DNA of 64,000 nucleotides, taken from positions 97,990,742 through 98,054,741 of the forward strand of contig JBAIZL010000006.1 in NCBI GenBank assembly GCA_036971475.1. Direction: 5' to 3'. Shown here in pieces: positions 38,063 to 50,616 of the stretch. Both the position numbers and the translations under genes were made by a program. Numbering within the stretch: the first letter of the stretch is position 1; each line of letters starts with the position of its first letter. Source of the DNA: Prosapia bicincta. Its lineage: Eukaryota > Arthropoda > Insecta > Hemiptera > Cercopidae. The notes beneath the pieces were generated by a model. The model saw nothing but the letters and a program-made list of their open reading frames with translations. It did not search any database and was not told the origin of the DNA.

Positions 38063-38965
38063 CAGTTCAATCCTGGCAATCTGAATTCAGGTAGTCCGAA
38101 ACTCCGACTACTCCGAAACTGTTTTAGAAAATATCAAAAAGAGATAGAAATAAATGGTCATAAGAGAAGTTCAAAGAAGAAAGGCAAAATTGTTTTGTTC
38201 ATTTTGCAATGACCTCAGTGTATCACTCCTTTTTGATTAGTCAGCCTACAGCAGTTCAGTTTCAATGTTTGGTGGGAGAATAGTTTTGTCATCGCTGAAT
38301 TTAATTTTTAATATGGTGTCTTCTTCTTTTAAAAGAAAACGCTTTCATTGAAAGATAAGTGCGGTATTCTAAAACTTGATGCCGGGGTACCTGCTGAAAA
38401 ATTATCAGAAGACTTTAAGATCGGAAATTCATCAATCACTGACATAAAGAAAAACATAACAGATACATGGAATTCTGTCACCTGAGGACTCGTTCAAAAA
38501 TAATGGAAAGATTTCTGGCCTTATATAAATTCCGCAAAATATGACAGTGATACAATTGCAGATGAGAATGAAATTGAAGACATATCATAGTGCACTTTGT
38601 AAACAAGGTCAGCCAAGGTTGAGAATTATATTCAGAAGATGTGAGTGGATAAGTGAAAGGGACGAAAATGATATTGATTTACAAACAGACAGTGGGTTTA
38701 TCAACAGTGTGCTAAGGGATGATGAATCTGAAACAGGGGATGCTAAAGAAGAAGAGTAAAAAAGCCAGGCGTGAAACTTGATGATGCAATTTTGGTTTTA
38801 TATACATACATTGACTGGGCAAAGGAAAACGACATACCATATCATCACAAGTCTTGCTGCTACTTCAGATCAGAAAGAAGCCTGTAAAAAAGGCAATCAA
38901 TAAACCGAAGCCAAAAATTTCAGTTTTTTTTAGTAAGAAGTTTAGGTACATAAAAAAGTAAAGTG
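38063..38965 (+). mobile_element. Internally deleted Tigger element
   Basis: Starts after TA with CAGTTCAATCCTGGCAATCTG, a pogo/Tigger-type end. MVSSSFKRK at about 38313 opens an HTH region (LSLKDKCGILKLDAGVPAEK, LSEDFKIGNSSITDIKKN) and then jumps to an acidic C-terminal region (CEWISERDENDIDLQTDSGF) with the catalytic core deleted. The right end is not sharply defined. Confidence 0.65.
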
Positions 38966-39229
38966 TTTATATTCAGACTTACAGTAGTAAGTTTATTTGT
39001 GTTTTATTAAGTGTGTTGTTCAGGTGTTTGTTATATGTACATTTTAAAACCTTACATGATAAAAACCTGATAAAAACCTTACATGATAAAAACCTGTTGA
39101 AAAAATACATGGTTCAGTTGGTAAGTGTACTGTACAGTATTTAACTAACTCTATTCTTAACATCAGCCTATATAATACCATATAGGCTTATTGGTTATAG
39201 GTTTGAGGTTAAATTTTAGGAATAACATA

Positions 39230-39390
39230 TATTTTTTACATTTGTTGATTCCATCTTCGTGTGAGCTACTAGTAATCACTTACACTTTTAAAAATGTTTT
39301 AAACTTGCCTATAGTAGCACTTACTTTGCTTGTTGAGGACGGCCGTTTCGTCCACATTTTTAAAAGTGTAAGTGATATATTTTTTATAAT
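39230..39390. repeat. Family E repeat (small inverted ends)
   Basis: 39278-39294 (CACTTACACTTTTAAAAA) is mirrored at 39355-39375. It shares GAGCTACTAGT, CTATAGTAGCACTTACT and GTTGAGGACGGCCGTTTCG with the larger inverted repeat at 41.3 kb. Confidence 0.6.
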
Positions 39391-39826
39391 TTAGCACTTA
39401 ATTGTAGGTTAATTTTGGTTCTATAGAGTTGTAAAAAATGTTTAGGATAAGAGCAAATCTTGACAGAGTTGGTATAGTGAAACATGATTTATAGAGACAT
39501 AATTTTTTCAAAAACAGTATATAAAAAGATTATCAACAAAAAGATGATTATAATTATAAGTTGTAACCATATTCTTTGGAATGATAACCATTGAAGAAAA
39601 CACAAAAAGAAAATACATATCCTAGGGGCTAAACCTAATTAGGAGGGATATAATTAAAATAGCCTTACTAGATATTAAGAAACAAATTTCTATGTTATTT
39701 ATGTAAAATATCACTTTAGGAATTGATTTTTATTCTTATGAACGCGAAGAGAATGTATTGTACACATTATCCAACTAGTCACATTATTATTTGTAAATTT
39801 CTGGAAATAATTTATAGTACTTTTCA

Positions 39827-40760
39827 GGGTGGCCCAAAACCGATTGCCATATTTCATATAGACATAAACAATATATTAGAGTAGGGGAAAAATTATAACA
39901 AATATTTATAAATACATCCCAGTATGTCATTTATTTTACCATATTGCAAAAATTTTTTTATAGTTATGTAGTTTACAAAATTATATTTTTGCAAATGATT
40001 CTGAAAGTTGCATGTACAACTCAGGCATGTTAGTTTGTCTTGGTTTGTTGAGGAGGAACAGGATACTGGTCACCAATGAACCTTAATGACCTTTATAAAA
40101 ACCCACTGCACTCCCATAAATTAATGTTTAGGTGTAGACTTGGTATTTTCAGAATTTTTGGCCCATATTTTCTTTTTGAAAATGATAATGAACAAATAAT
40201 GACCATTAATATATAACGGTATGCGACTATGTTGGAAGACTTTGTCGAACTCTAGTTACAACAGCTTATCAAAACATGTATTTCCCACATGTATGCAGCA
40301 ACTACCCACACTGCACGAAACAATATGGTTACAGTTTGTCAAATGTTTGGAATTATTATTTCTCACTTCAGCAACATTGCTTGGTCAGCTCGGTTACCCA
40401 ACTTTAATATAGGCCTGCCCGAATTTTCCTTCTGAAAAATTGAGCGTTCGAGAGTTATGTAGACTATATTCAAACATCCAAACAGGCCATTATTGACAAA
40501 GTCATGGCTATTAATTAGGACCTGCGGAAGCATGTGTATGACAATTTCCAGAATCTTGTAGAAGAATCCATTGATGCAAATGGAAGGTGTTTTTATGTAT
40601 GGTGTAGTTTTCAAACAATAATATTGTAATATGTGGAAATAAATGCATATTTTAATGTATTACTTACTAAAATATTATTACTTATTTTTACCTTGATCAT
40701 ATATATTGCATATTGGTTATTGCCATTTGAAATGTTAAATTACTCTGGGCCATCTTGTAT
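39827..40760 (+). mobile_element. Mariner/Tc1-superfamily relic
   Basis: Begins CAGGGTGGCCCAAAACCGAT, a common mariner-like end; a weak match TCTGGGCCATCTTG lies near 40743. Between 40310 and 40610 broken plus-strand frames give AWSARLPNFNIGLPEFSF then LRKHVYDNFQNLVEESIDAN and GRCFYVW, resembling the third catalytic region (W-x-A-R-S-P-D-L-x-P) and C-terminus of such transposases. Heavily decayed. Confidence 0.45.
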
Positions 40761-41264
40761 GAGTTTTGATTCAAAATTTCTGTTTCTCAGCCAAATGTTT
40801 CAAGATCTGAAAGTGCTTTAATGGTTTTACTTTGATTTGGATTTTTAAAATCAATTATTTTTATTAATACTAGCTACTGCAGGATTTATAATTTATTATT
40901 ATTCATTTACATCTATAACTTGTGCTACTAGTATATATTTATTCTTTTTAACATACATTAATATGTAAACTCTTGCCTAAATAGTAATACTTACATTTGT
41001 CCAATGAGACATGTCTGAAAAAAACATCCTCTTGTAAGCAAAATGTAGATGCTACTACAAACAAATGTTAACACATTAACCATTTAAATAATAAGTTTTT
41101 CCAAGCCAACATACCAAAGAGTGAGATATTATTTAAGGAAATGTTTATATTAGTTTCACTTTTTTGTATTAACACTACTTACTCATTTTTTAGTGGTTTT
41201 TTGACAAGTTAATACAAAAAAGTGAAATTTATACAAAACCTCAATATGTACAACACAAAAACTG

Positions 41265-41515
41265 CAAGTTTTTTATATTATTTGATTCCATATTTACATG
41301 AGCTACTAGTTTTCACTAAAACACTTGTAAATATTTTACAACTTTCCTATAGTAGCACTTACTTATATTTGTTGAGGATGGCCGTTTCGGGAGATGTGTC
41401 CCATTGTTGGTTTGAGTTGACAATGGGACACATCTCCCAAAATGGCTGTCCTCAACAAATATAAGTAAGTGCTACTATAGGCAAGTTGTAAAATATTTAC
41501 AAGTGTTTTAGAGAA
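41265..41515. repeat. Family E inverted repeat
   Basis: 41320-41420 (ACACTTGTAAATATTTTACA, CTATAGTAGCACTTACTTAT, GTTGAGGATGGCC) is mirrored at 41425-41505. The centre carries GGGACACATCTCCC followed by GAAAC on the minus strand of the left arm (and by AAAA in the right arm). Confidence 0.8.
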
Positions 41516-41519
41516 ATGT

Positions 41520-42680
41520 TTAATTTTATTTGTTATTAAAAATTAAGCTGAATATAAAGTAAACATTTTAAAGTTGCTTAACAATTTTAATTATTCTATA
41601 CATTCATGGACATAATAAGTTGAAATTATAACCTAATCTATGAGTAAGAAAACAATAAACTCATTTGAATTTTCTGATAAATTGTCAACAAAACGCCATA
41701 GTTCGGATTTTTTAAATAAAAACAATGGGTAACAATCTTCATTTATAAACCATTCAAAATTATTTTCATCGATACGGTTTTTGTATCTTTTAGCTATCTA
41801 ACCTGAATATCAATTTTAGGTGCTTTGTCAATTACAGTCCTATTTCCTATAGTCATGCAACCATAATTGCCTTCTACGCTACTGCCATTTAATTTTTCCG
41901 ATTTGTCATTTTTATTATACTCTAATATTTCATTATCAGAAAAGCATTGAATTGGTGTAATTATTACAAAGAAATGGCCACGAACAAACCTTGGGAATCA
42001 ATTTACAAATGGCTTTGTTGGTTGGCACATGGTATGCTCAATTTTGGCTAACTTCACTACTGCCATAGAAACCTGGTATTATCCAAAGAAGTAATACAAA
42101 TGAGTTTATATAGTAAACACCTGATTGTAGCACTAAACATGTAGTTTTTATAAATATTGTGATACTATTTATCGTAAAGATTCAATAGTACATGTCAAGC
42201 TATAAGCCGCCCGGCCCGTATATCATCTACCAAGGCTACCAAGCAGTTTTATTCCCCCTACTTTAATGCTATATTCACAATCCTTTCATATTCTTTGTAA
42301 ATGTGGCTAATAATAGGTATACTGTCTGATTACCTGGAAACTATAAAAACATTTCCATTGAGTAACTTTTCACCTAATCTTGATTGTGTGATTGGACTTT
42401 CGGATAATGGTAAAGTATTTAAGCAGTCTCTTTTGTTGAGGCACATTTGGACGAGATATTTTGTTAGTTTTACAGTAAAGGCACCATTAAAGATATTATT
42501 ATCTGCTTGGAATGTTGAATTGTATTAAGGACAAACAATAACCCACTTAGGCCGGAACACATTCTTGAGATCTACTTTCTATTGCGATCAATCCTCTCTT
42601 CCCCTTGAAGTGTTGAGAATTTAAAAGGATAAACTTTAAGTTGTGTTTGAATTTCCACTATTTTTTGGGATAAGGTGAGA
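41520..42680. other. Intergenic or intronic DNA, no feature
   Basis: No recognised gene; short coding-like scraps 41800-42060 could not be assigned. Confidence 0.35.
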
Positions 42681-42682
42681 GT

Positions 42683-43218
42683 GATAGTTTTTGTGAGCTA
42701 AATAGAACGTGTGCTAGCTCACTATTTAGGCTTATAATGATATAAATGAAAGGTCACAATAGTTTTTATGAGCTAAATAGAACGTGTGCTAGCTCACTAT
42801 TTAGGCTTATAATGATATAAATGAAAGGTCACGATAGTTTTTGTGAGCTAAATAGAACGTGTGCTAGCTCACTATTTAGGCTTATAATGATATAAATGAA
42901 AGGTCACGATAGTTTTTGCGAGCTAAATAGAATGTGTGCTAGCTCACTATTTAGGCTTATAATGATATAAATGAAAGGTCACGATAATTTTTGTGAGCTA
43001 AATAGAACGTGTGCTAGCTCACTATTTAGGCTTATAATGATATAAATGAAAGGTCACGATAGTTTTTGTGAGCTAAATAGAATGTGTGCCAGCTCACTAT
43101 TTAGGCTTATAATGATATAAATGAAAGGTCACGATAGTTTTTGTGAGCTAAATAGAATGTGTGCCAGCTCACTATTTAGGCTTATAATGATATAAATGAA
43201 AGGTAATGATAGTTTTTG
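42683..43218. repeat. 75-bp tandem repeat, 7 copies
   Basis: GTGCTAGCTCACTATTTAGG and its unit recur at 42711, 42786, 42861, 42936, 43011, 43086 and 43161, exactly 75 bp apart (the last two read GTGCCAGCTC). Each unit contains CTAAATAG and CTATTTAG as an inverted pair. Copies differ by only one to three bases. Confidence 0.95.
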
Positions 43219-43308
43219 TTGAGTTCTACTTGCTTTTCTCTGTGATCTCTCTCTAAAGTGACTAACAATTAGCCACTGCTTACCCCACAGCGATAAAACA
43301 AACGAATA

Positions 43309-44366
43309 CAGTCGAACCCCTATATAACGAACCTCCAGATAACGAAATCCTCTATTTAACGAATTTTTACCTGGTCCCATGATATTTTAGAAGTTATACT
43401 GCTTATTTACCTCTATATAACGAATTTTGGACCTCTCAATAACGAAGTTTCTTCTTCACTTCAACCGAAGAAATGTAGTGTTGTATAGGCAGCTCACAAT
43501 GTCATTTCCAGGAAATTGTTTATTTTCAGCAGGAATATGAATGAAAATTCATGGTCTTATTTTCAACAAGACCATGAATGGTAGCCGAAACACATGTCGG
43601 CAATTGACTGCATGTTATAGTTCGGTTCAGTTAAGAATGCAGTGATTCATCGGTTAGGAATTCTAAGAACTCAGCATTTATAGATAGGCCTACTGTACAG
43701 GCCCACAGTACATTTCCATCCTCCCACCATTTTCTTTTATCACTCATTTCAATGCAGTATCATTAGGACACTGTGGCTTTAATGCAAGTAATGGTTGGAA
43801 AAGGAAAATTGCACTTTTCATTGACAACTGCCCTGAACATCTGCATGATATCAATTCCAAACTGAAAAATGTCAATGTGTTTTTCTTTCCACCAAATGTT
43901 AGATCGATACTTCAACCACTCGATCAGGGAGTAATAGAAAATTTAAAGCTACACTACAGAAAAAGAATTTTAAAAAAGATCGTGACTATAAGTTTTCATA
44001 AGCATTAGATAACTTATCATAATAGCCTATACAGAGTATGAAAAATATTGAATATAGATATCATATACTACAATGAAGAAACATTCTGAAAACATCAATA
44101 AAACATTTTTAGCAACTTGAATTTCAAATAAATTGAGACATTATAAAACAATATCCTATATTAACATTTGCCAATTACACTAAACACGCTCTCTCGTACT
44201 GTATCCCTTTTATTACCGTACGTACGTAGTGCTGTATGCGTAATGCGGTGAGATCAGTAAGATTGGGTGGGAGCATTATTGACAACACAACCTCTCAATA
44301 ACGAATACCTCTCTACAACGAATTTTTTCTCTGGATAATCGACTTTGTTATACAGAGGTTCGACTG
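43309..44366 (+). mobile_element. Tigger element, internally deleted
   Basis: TA flanks on both sides. Terminal inverted repeats CAGTCGAACCCCTATATAAC and (reverse) CAGTCGAACCTCTGTATAAC, with subterminal ATAACGAA repeats at both ends. The interior retains only the second and third catalytic Asp regions (KIALFIDNCPEHLHDINSKL, then PPNVRSILQPLDQGVIENLK at about 43870-43950). The HTH and first Asp region are gone. Confidence 0.85.
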
Positions 44367-44709
44367 TATTTCACTTAAATTTTCAATAATTATAATTTTA
44401 AGAATTATTATCTAAGAATCCATATTTATTGGCAAGTTTTTCTTTGAGTAATTCAATATTATGAGATAAATTTATAATCTGTTTATAAGTACATATATAT
44501 GTGATATAAAAACAAATACCCTTTTAATAACAATGTGATAAAAGGACAAAAACTCTTTTACTAATAACAAATAGCCTTATTTTTAATCATATGTGTTTCA
44601 GCAACACAAGTTGTTTTAATCAGCGATATGCATTAAAGGCAACTCATTTTTGTTTTCTTTTTTGCTCAAATACTAAGCAAGTCGTGAGCTAGGTTGTTAG
44701 AGTTAAATA

Positions 44710-47266
44710 CAGTCGGCGCCGCTTATTGTGATCATATTTGTCAGAAGCATATTTGATAACAATAACCGAACGATAACAATAACCGAACGCTTAATCACGA
44801 TGTAGTCTACAGCCGTACTGCATTGAAGTCACTGTATTATTGAAACAACTGTTTGTTCTGAACGATCCTACCTTTAAGCCTATCATTACATCAAGTAATT
44901 CTAATTCTGTAATACTATAATTAAACTGTACTTACCAAATTTTGATGCTATTCCGGACAGTTTTATGTACAGTAGTAGAATTTCTGTAATTTAGTTTTCT
45001 ACTTGTTAAAATTAATGGGCATATTTCATGTCAATTTATTTTATTCGACTGTAGATTTTTTTTAAACACTGAATCTAGCATAATTGAAAAAAAATACAGT
45101 ATATAGAACTACGTAAAACACTTGATCAAAACATTTTAACACATAAAACTTCATTATAAAACACTTCAATCTTATTTACACTTCAAATTTACAATGACTT
45201 TTTCTCGAAGAATTCCTCTATATGTGACTGTCTGTAGTCTTCTCGTAAAATATTGTTTATAAATTGTTCATATTCATAATGTTTGTTGAAATTTTCTGCT
45301 ATTTGTTGAACAAACTGCCTTAGAATCTCAAGAGCTTGGTGAACTTCCTGCTTAGATCTTTGCGGTACACATTTATCATTTTCGTCATCATCGGTGCCTT
45401 CTTCTTCTTCAGTAACTTTTGATGTTGGAACAACTACCTCACAAATATCGTCTTCAGTCATTTCCGCTGCTGTTTCAATACTATCGTCAACTTCCATCCA
45501 CTCAGTATATTCTTTTAAGGACAAATCGAAAGGCTTCAAGTTCTCTTCAGATGTAGCTTGCTCTCGATTTTCTTCAACAAAAAAACCACCTTTTCTAAAG
45601 CAATTTTTCACAGTTTTTTCAGAAACTTCATTCCAAGATTTTGCTATCAGATGAATAGCATCGAGTAAAGAAGTTTTTTTAGCCAATTCATTTGAGGTAA
45701 GGGTTTGAAATTCATCCATATTTTCTATAATTCTAGCACGTATCTCTCGTCGATAAAAACTTTTGAGATTTTTAATTATGTCTTGGTCACATGGCTGAAT
45801 AATTGATGTAGTATTGGCCGGAAGGTAAATCACTTTGATGTGTTTTAGCGTAGTGCTTATGTCATTATGTGCAGTGCAGTTGTCTAGTAGAAGGACAATG
45901 TTGCGTTTGAGGCTGGTATCTCAATTAGTCAGCCATTCATTAAAAATTTTTGATGTCATCCAAGCATTGGAGTTTGAATGATATTCAACCGGTAGCTTTT
46001 TGATACCTTGAAAACAACGTGGATTTTTAGATTTACCGATAATTAAGAGTTTTTCTTTATGACCAACCATGTTAACACAACACAAAACAGTTATTCTTTG
46101 TTTACATATTTTACAGCCGTTAGCAATTTCATTTTTAAATAAGTAAGTATGTTCGGGTAAAGCACGATAATAAAGTCCTGTTTCATCTGCATTGTATATG
46201 CAGCTAGGAGAATACTCGGCCAAAATCTTTGGCCATTCGTATTGTAACCAGTCCTCAGCTCCAACAAAATCAGCATTTCTTTTTTCACCACACGTTTTCT
46301 TGTAAACAATGTTTTCCCTTTTCTTCCATTGATTGAATCATCCATCTGTGGCTTTAAAATCCTGTTTTCCTATTTTTTTGGCAAAATCCTCAGCTTTTAG
46401 ACGCATTAGTGGGCCGTCAACTCGAGCATCTTTTTCGCGAACATTTTTAAACCACAATTTCAAAGCTGATTCCACTTGCGAATCCTTCCCAGAACGATGT
46501 CTTTTGTTGTCAACATTTGCATTACACTTTGATAATGACAAGATTTTTTCTTTGTTGTTCAATATTTTACATAAGAGAGGTTGAGAAACGCCAAGTTGAG
46601 AAGCAGCGTTTCTTTGACTCATTTTTGGTAATTTACTGTACCTATCTAGAATATCAAGTTTTTGTTTAAGACTTAAATCGCGTCTTTTCTTTTGAGATTC
46701 GGACATCTTGCTATACTGTCCTTTGAAACTTCAAATGACACTAAACTCTACAAAATAAATGAAAAAGATCTTTAAAAATTAAGTTACGTAAAATCACACT
46801 GAAATACTGTAATAAACGTTCATAAGAATTCACTGTTTAAAAAATACAGTAAGACTGTACTGTAAATGGTTCAGTAGTAACATCAACTAATGTTAAGAAA
46901 CAACTAAGGTCGACTCAAGCGAGGCTAGGGTGTTTGCGTAAACAAAGAGTAAGGGAGACATTCTGAGAACTGTGCTAAGTGCTGAAACCGTTATAAAGTA
47001 TTTCTGTCATTCTAAAAATAAACATTCTATGAATTGGGCATAATTGTGTGTTGCACGTGCTGTTTACACTACTTTGTAGACATTTTTACTTGGTCCATGC
47101 TAGTATACGTTGATGCATATGATTTTGAATGGCAAATTAAATGATAATAATAAGCGAACAGATGATTACAATAAGCGGCCTAATTACAATGTATTAATAC
47201 ACGTCCGTGTTTGTTTTTCAATGAAATGATAACATTAACCGTGATCACAATAAGCGGCGCAGACTG
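44710..47266 (-). mobile_element. Full-length Tigger/pogo transposon
   Basis: TA on both sides; terminal inverted repeats CAGTCGGCGCCGCTTATTGT and (reverse) CAGTCTGCGCCGCTTATTGT, with subterminal copies of GATAACAATAACCGAACG. The 2.56-kb element contains one transposase reading frame on the minus strand (46706-45189). A deleted sister copy lies at 32.1-32.9 kb. Low decay suggests recent activity. Confidence 0.92.
45189..46706 (-). pseudogene. Tigger transposase, full-length frame with two nonsense codons
   Basis: A single frame of 506 codons including the terminal stop, broken by TGA at 46335-46337 and TGA at 45918-45920 and by no frameshift. Order: N-terminal psq-type HTH (LSLKQKLDILDRYSKLPKMS, NAASQLGVSQPLLCKILNNK), CENP-B-type second HTH (about residues 60-125), then the DDE/D core with first Asp in YNADETGLYYRALPE, second Asp in VLLLDNCTAHND and third Asp in IIQPCDQDIIKNLKSFYRRE, then an acidic C-terminal region (EEEEGTDDDEND). 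It would cut and paste at TA sites. The stops are not selenocysteine or programmed recoding as far as I can see. Confidence 0.9.
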
Positions 47267-47279
47267 TATATTGCCGTTC

Positions 47280-48600
47280 AAAATATTTTGTCAGATATTT
47301 GGTTTTAGAGTTATGTTAAGAAAAGCAGAGTAGACTTCACTTATCTGACGTGAGTTATGAATTTTATGTTGTTTTGTTAGATATAGATTATAGATAAGCA
47401 TGTAGATAGGTTATATTTGTGTCATATTTTCATTTACTTGAAGCAGTATTAGTCATGTGAAGTACTAGATAGCAATAGTGTGTTTATTCCTGGTTCTGTA
47501 AACAAACACACTTCTAAGAATTAGAATCAGTGTTTGAAGTGACTCATTGAATACCTCCTGATTTCCTTGTGCCTATTTCTTTATCTGCAATCATACATTT
47601 TTTAAAATATTGATTCCTAAATAAATATTATTACTTATTGAATTATTATTTAATACTACTTTTAAATAATACTTCTAAGTAGTATTTGTTTTTCTTCATT
47701 TATCACTCTTAAACTGAAACATTTGTAAAATTTCCACACATAAAATTTTAATTTTACACATAGAAAATGCTTGAAACTTAGCAAATTGATATTTTGTTAT
47801 GTAAAGGCAGACTACTAACTCAATCTGACTGTGTAAACAGGTCAAAGTTCGACTCATTTATTTGTCCCAAATAAATTTATGACTAATTTACCAAGTACAA
47901 AGTTAGATTTGATTTTTTAAACGTTTAAAATAATTATTAAAATTATTTAGTAATGATCTAACTTGTTATAACTGTAATTTGTAATTTAAAAACAGTTAAT
48001 GCTCATACTTTAAAATATTGTTATGATTTTTTTAATATAACATAAACATAATTGTAATGAATATTTTTTCAATCTATATTATGTAATTAACCTTACATCA
48101 ATAATTATATCCTAAATTCCATTACTCCAAGAAATATAATACTATTCCTTTATACACATGAAATTCATAAATTAATAGTCACAGTTCTTTGACGAGGTTT
48201 GACGTATTTTTATTTGAAAATAATTAAATACAATTTTGATGTATCTGTCTGTTGAAAATTCTATTAGAACTATTATTTTTCATACGTGACATACATAAAC
48301 TGAACATGCAATTTGGAAAAATAATTTTTGTTTTTATTTTAGAATAGAATTTAGGCTCCCATTATTATTGTTCACTGATGATGTCTAGAACGTCTGATAA
48401 AAGGCAACTTAAGGGAATAAATATCTAGACAGTACAGACGTTCTATAATTGTCCCAACAAGTGGAAACGTATAATGAGAGAAATTAAAAATTTTGAATAA
48501 TTTTAAAAAATAAGTTGAAATTGACCTAAAGAAGTTGACCTAAAACTAAAAAGAAAAGTCAGATTGAAAGGTATGCGTTATAATTTCGCAGTAACAAAGG
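47280..48600. other. Unassigned AT-rich DNA
   Basis: No gene recognised. 48370-48410 has CACTGATGATGTCTAGAACG then TCTGATAAAAGGC, which faintly recalls the hairpin-GAAA tails elsewhere. Confidence 0.35.
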
Positions 48601-48612
48601 CCGTGTTTAATT

Positions 48613-48837
48613 ATGTCAAATGCCAATTTTCACGTAGAAACATTGACATTACATTGTGATCAGTGGAAGAAATCTGAGAGAATTTCAAGATATGAAAAAA
48701 TTGTTAAATCTTACAAACACAAAAACAAAGTTAGAGGAATTGAAGTGAAAACAGATTACTTGTTAATAAAGAAGATGGGAGTGGGAAAATATAACACCAG
48801 TCGATTTGGACCGATTGCTGATTGGTTTAAATAATTG
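48613..48837 (+). CDS. Unassigned open frame, 73 codons
   Basis: MSNANFHVETLTLHCDQWKK opens a charged frame (RISRYEKIVKSYKHKNKVRG, MGVGKYNTSRFGPIADWFK) ending in TAA. The amino-acid mix (many K, R, W, few F/L/I runs) is less random than other chance ORFs here. A second frame just upstream reads KLKRKVRLKGMRYNFAVTKA. Together they may be a frameshifted relic of an unknown transposon protein or an exon. I cannot name a family. Confidence 0.25.
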
Positions 48838-48839
48838 CA

Positions 48840-50100
48840 GAGTAAGGGATATCAAAAGTCTCTAGCGGAAGGAACGCTAAGGCTAGGGAAGTCTGGAAAC
48901 AACACGGAAGAAGGTGAGAGGTCAAGCTTGAAGTTGTTTTTAAACTGTGAGTGATAAATAGAATATGTACAGCTAAAGACTAGTGGTGACACCAAAATGT
49001 AGAATTTGTGTTTTCCCGTAGTAAGTTTTAGGGGTACCTCTCCTAAAATTAAACATTTAACATCTGATTTTTAAAAAAAATACGTGTCACGCATCGCTAC
49101 ATGAATGCTAAAGTGTAATTAGAATTTTAAATAGACTATGACTTTTATTTTAAAGCGAATCGACAATTATAAATACGTTTCTTTACGTTACTTCAATTAT
49201 AAGTACGTAATCACAGTTTTGTTTCGTTAAAAGTTGAGTATTAAAGAGGAGCTCGTTATTGTTCCTTAATTTATATCTCTTGTCCTTAACTACACTTGAC
49301 AGTAAGGGATATATATATTTTTTTACAACAGATATACATGATAAAGCTGCAAGAATGCAATAGTAAAAAAATTAAATGAATAAAAATTACAACGGCCTTT
49401 TAAATCTTGTATGGCTAGTAAATTGAAATAAGTACGGCGTTCGAATAATCAAAAGATTTTAAATTTTAAATCTCTGTTTTTAAAGTAAACTCTAGTTGAA
49501 TAGAAGCGAAACAGAACTCTTTACTTAAGATAAGATAAGAGTGACTCACTCATAACTACTTTATCGCTTTGCAACTCGCCCTTGCGTGTTTGAACAAAAC
49601 TGACCTACGCGATTCTTTCTGCAAATGACTTTACAAGTTTTCGCAAATCGTTTGTACATTTAATACACATATTTTATTTCAAACAAGATAAAACTATGAA
49701 TTCAATTATCGTTACAGTTAACTCAATATTTCCTGGAATTATAATTATAACATATAGCTACAAAAAATATGTGTCTTTCTTTGTTCGTTAAATAATTTTT
49801 TTAAAATTTTCTCTTCTATGAAACAAATTTGTAAATTATTTTACAAACACGATCTGCTACCATCACAGACGCCACTGCCGTCAGAGGATTCATTAAAACG
49901 GGAAGTCATCAATATTAACTCTGAAATACCGTTGAGTTCAATTAACGGACATAAAATTCTTCATGGGCCGTGGACAATGCGTTCAAATAAACATATGAAT
50001 TATTAGAAAATATAAAAAAGAACATTAAATAAATTGTTTACCTGTTGTGAGTCGTTACTAGGGTTTGTGTGTTACCTCTGACTGGTTCCCTCGGGAAGCT
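48840..50100. other. Mostly unassigned DNA with one possible exon
   Basis: An open frame 49818-50006 ends NKHMNY and a stop. An AG at 49883-49884 would let 49885-50006 follow the EGF exon in phase 1, but the acceptor context is weak. The rest has no feature. Confidence 0.3.
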
Positions 50101-50109
50101 GTAAATTTC

Positions 50110-50340
50110 AGACACACAAAAACACAAAGTACAAACATATTAAACGAACAAACACAATACAAATCACACATACTCTTTGATACTATCGAAAACCTACCTT
50201 TAAAACCGTCACCGCTTGACCCAACATCTCCAAGCAGAAAACACTGATGAAGATCGGCACATAGCGATCAAAAACGTTCTGTCTCAGTAAGTTTTTAAAA
50301 ATTTACAAAATTTAAAGTTCGGATAGTCATAAACTATTGC
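50110..50340 (+). mobile_element. PLE 3' tail, second copy of the 31-kb family
   Basis: RHTKTQSTNILNEQTQYKSH then [20 protein letters not shown] match the C-terminus of the PLE at 31.2-31.3 kb. They are followed by CTGATGAAGATCGGCACATA, GCGATC and AAAA (where 31 kb has GAAA), and then the shared AGTAAGTTTTTA and AAAGTTCGGATAGTCATAAA. Severely 5'-truncated, as target-primed insertions often are. Confidence 0.75.
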
Positions 50341-50616
50341 TTAGTGATTAATATATTAATATTTTGAACACTAAACTTTTAAAATTATCAAATCATGATT
50401 ACATTCTCTTGATATGAAATAGAAATAAATATGAAAATATAACATATTTACTAATATGCATGCCAAAGCTAATTATATATTTGGATTTACCAACAATAAA
50501 TTTTATCAAAAACAAAATTTCCCATATGATTGTCTTGATATTTAAATTTGTATTATTTCTAACATATTTGATACAATGATATATTAATGTTTTTTTCCCA
50601 ATTATAAATATTTTAA

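Noticed and set aside
40633..40821. Possible transmembrane exon for the EGF gene
   Set aside because: The hydrophobic stretch arises from T-rich sequence within a decayed mariner-like region, and no acceptor in the right phase precedes it.
45394..46584. Plus-strand ORFs over the 44.7-kb Tigger
   Set aside because: Antisense to the transposase frame; no independent domain pattern.
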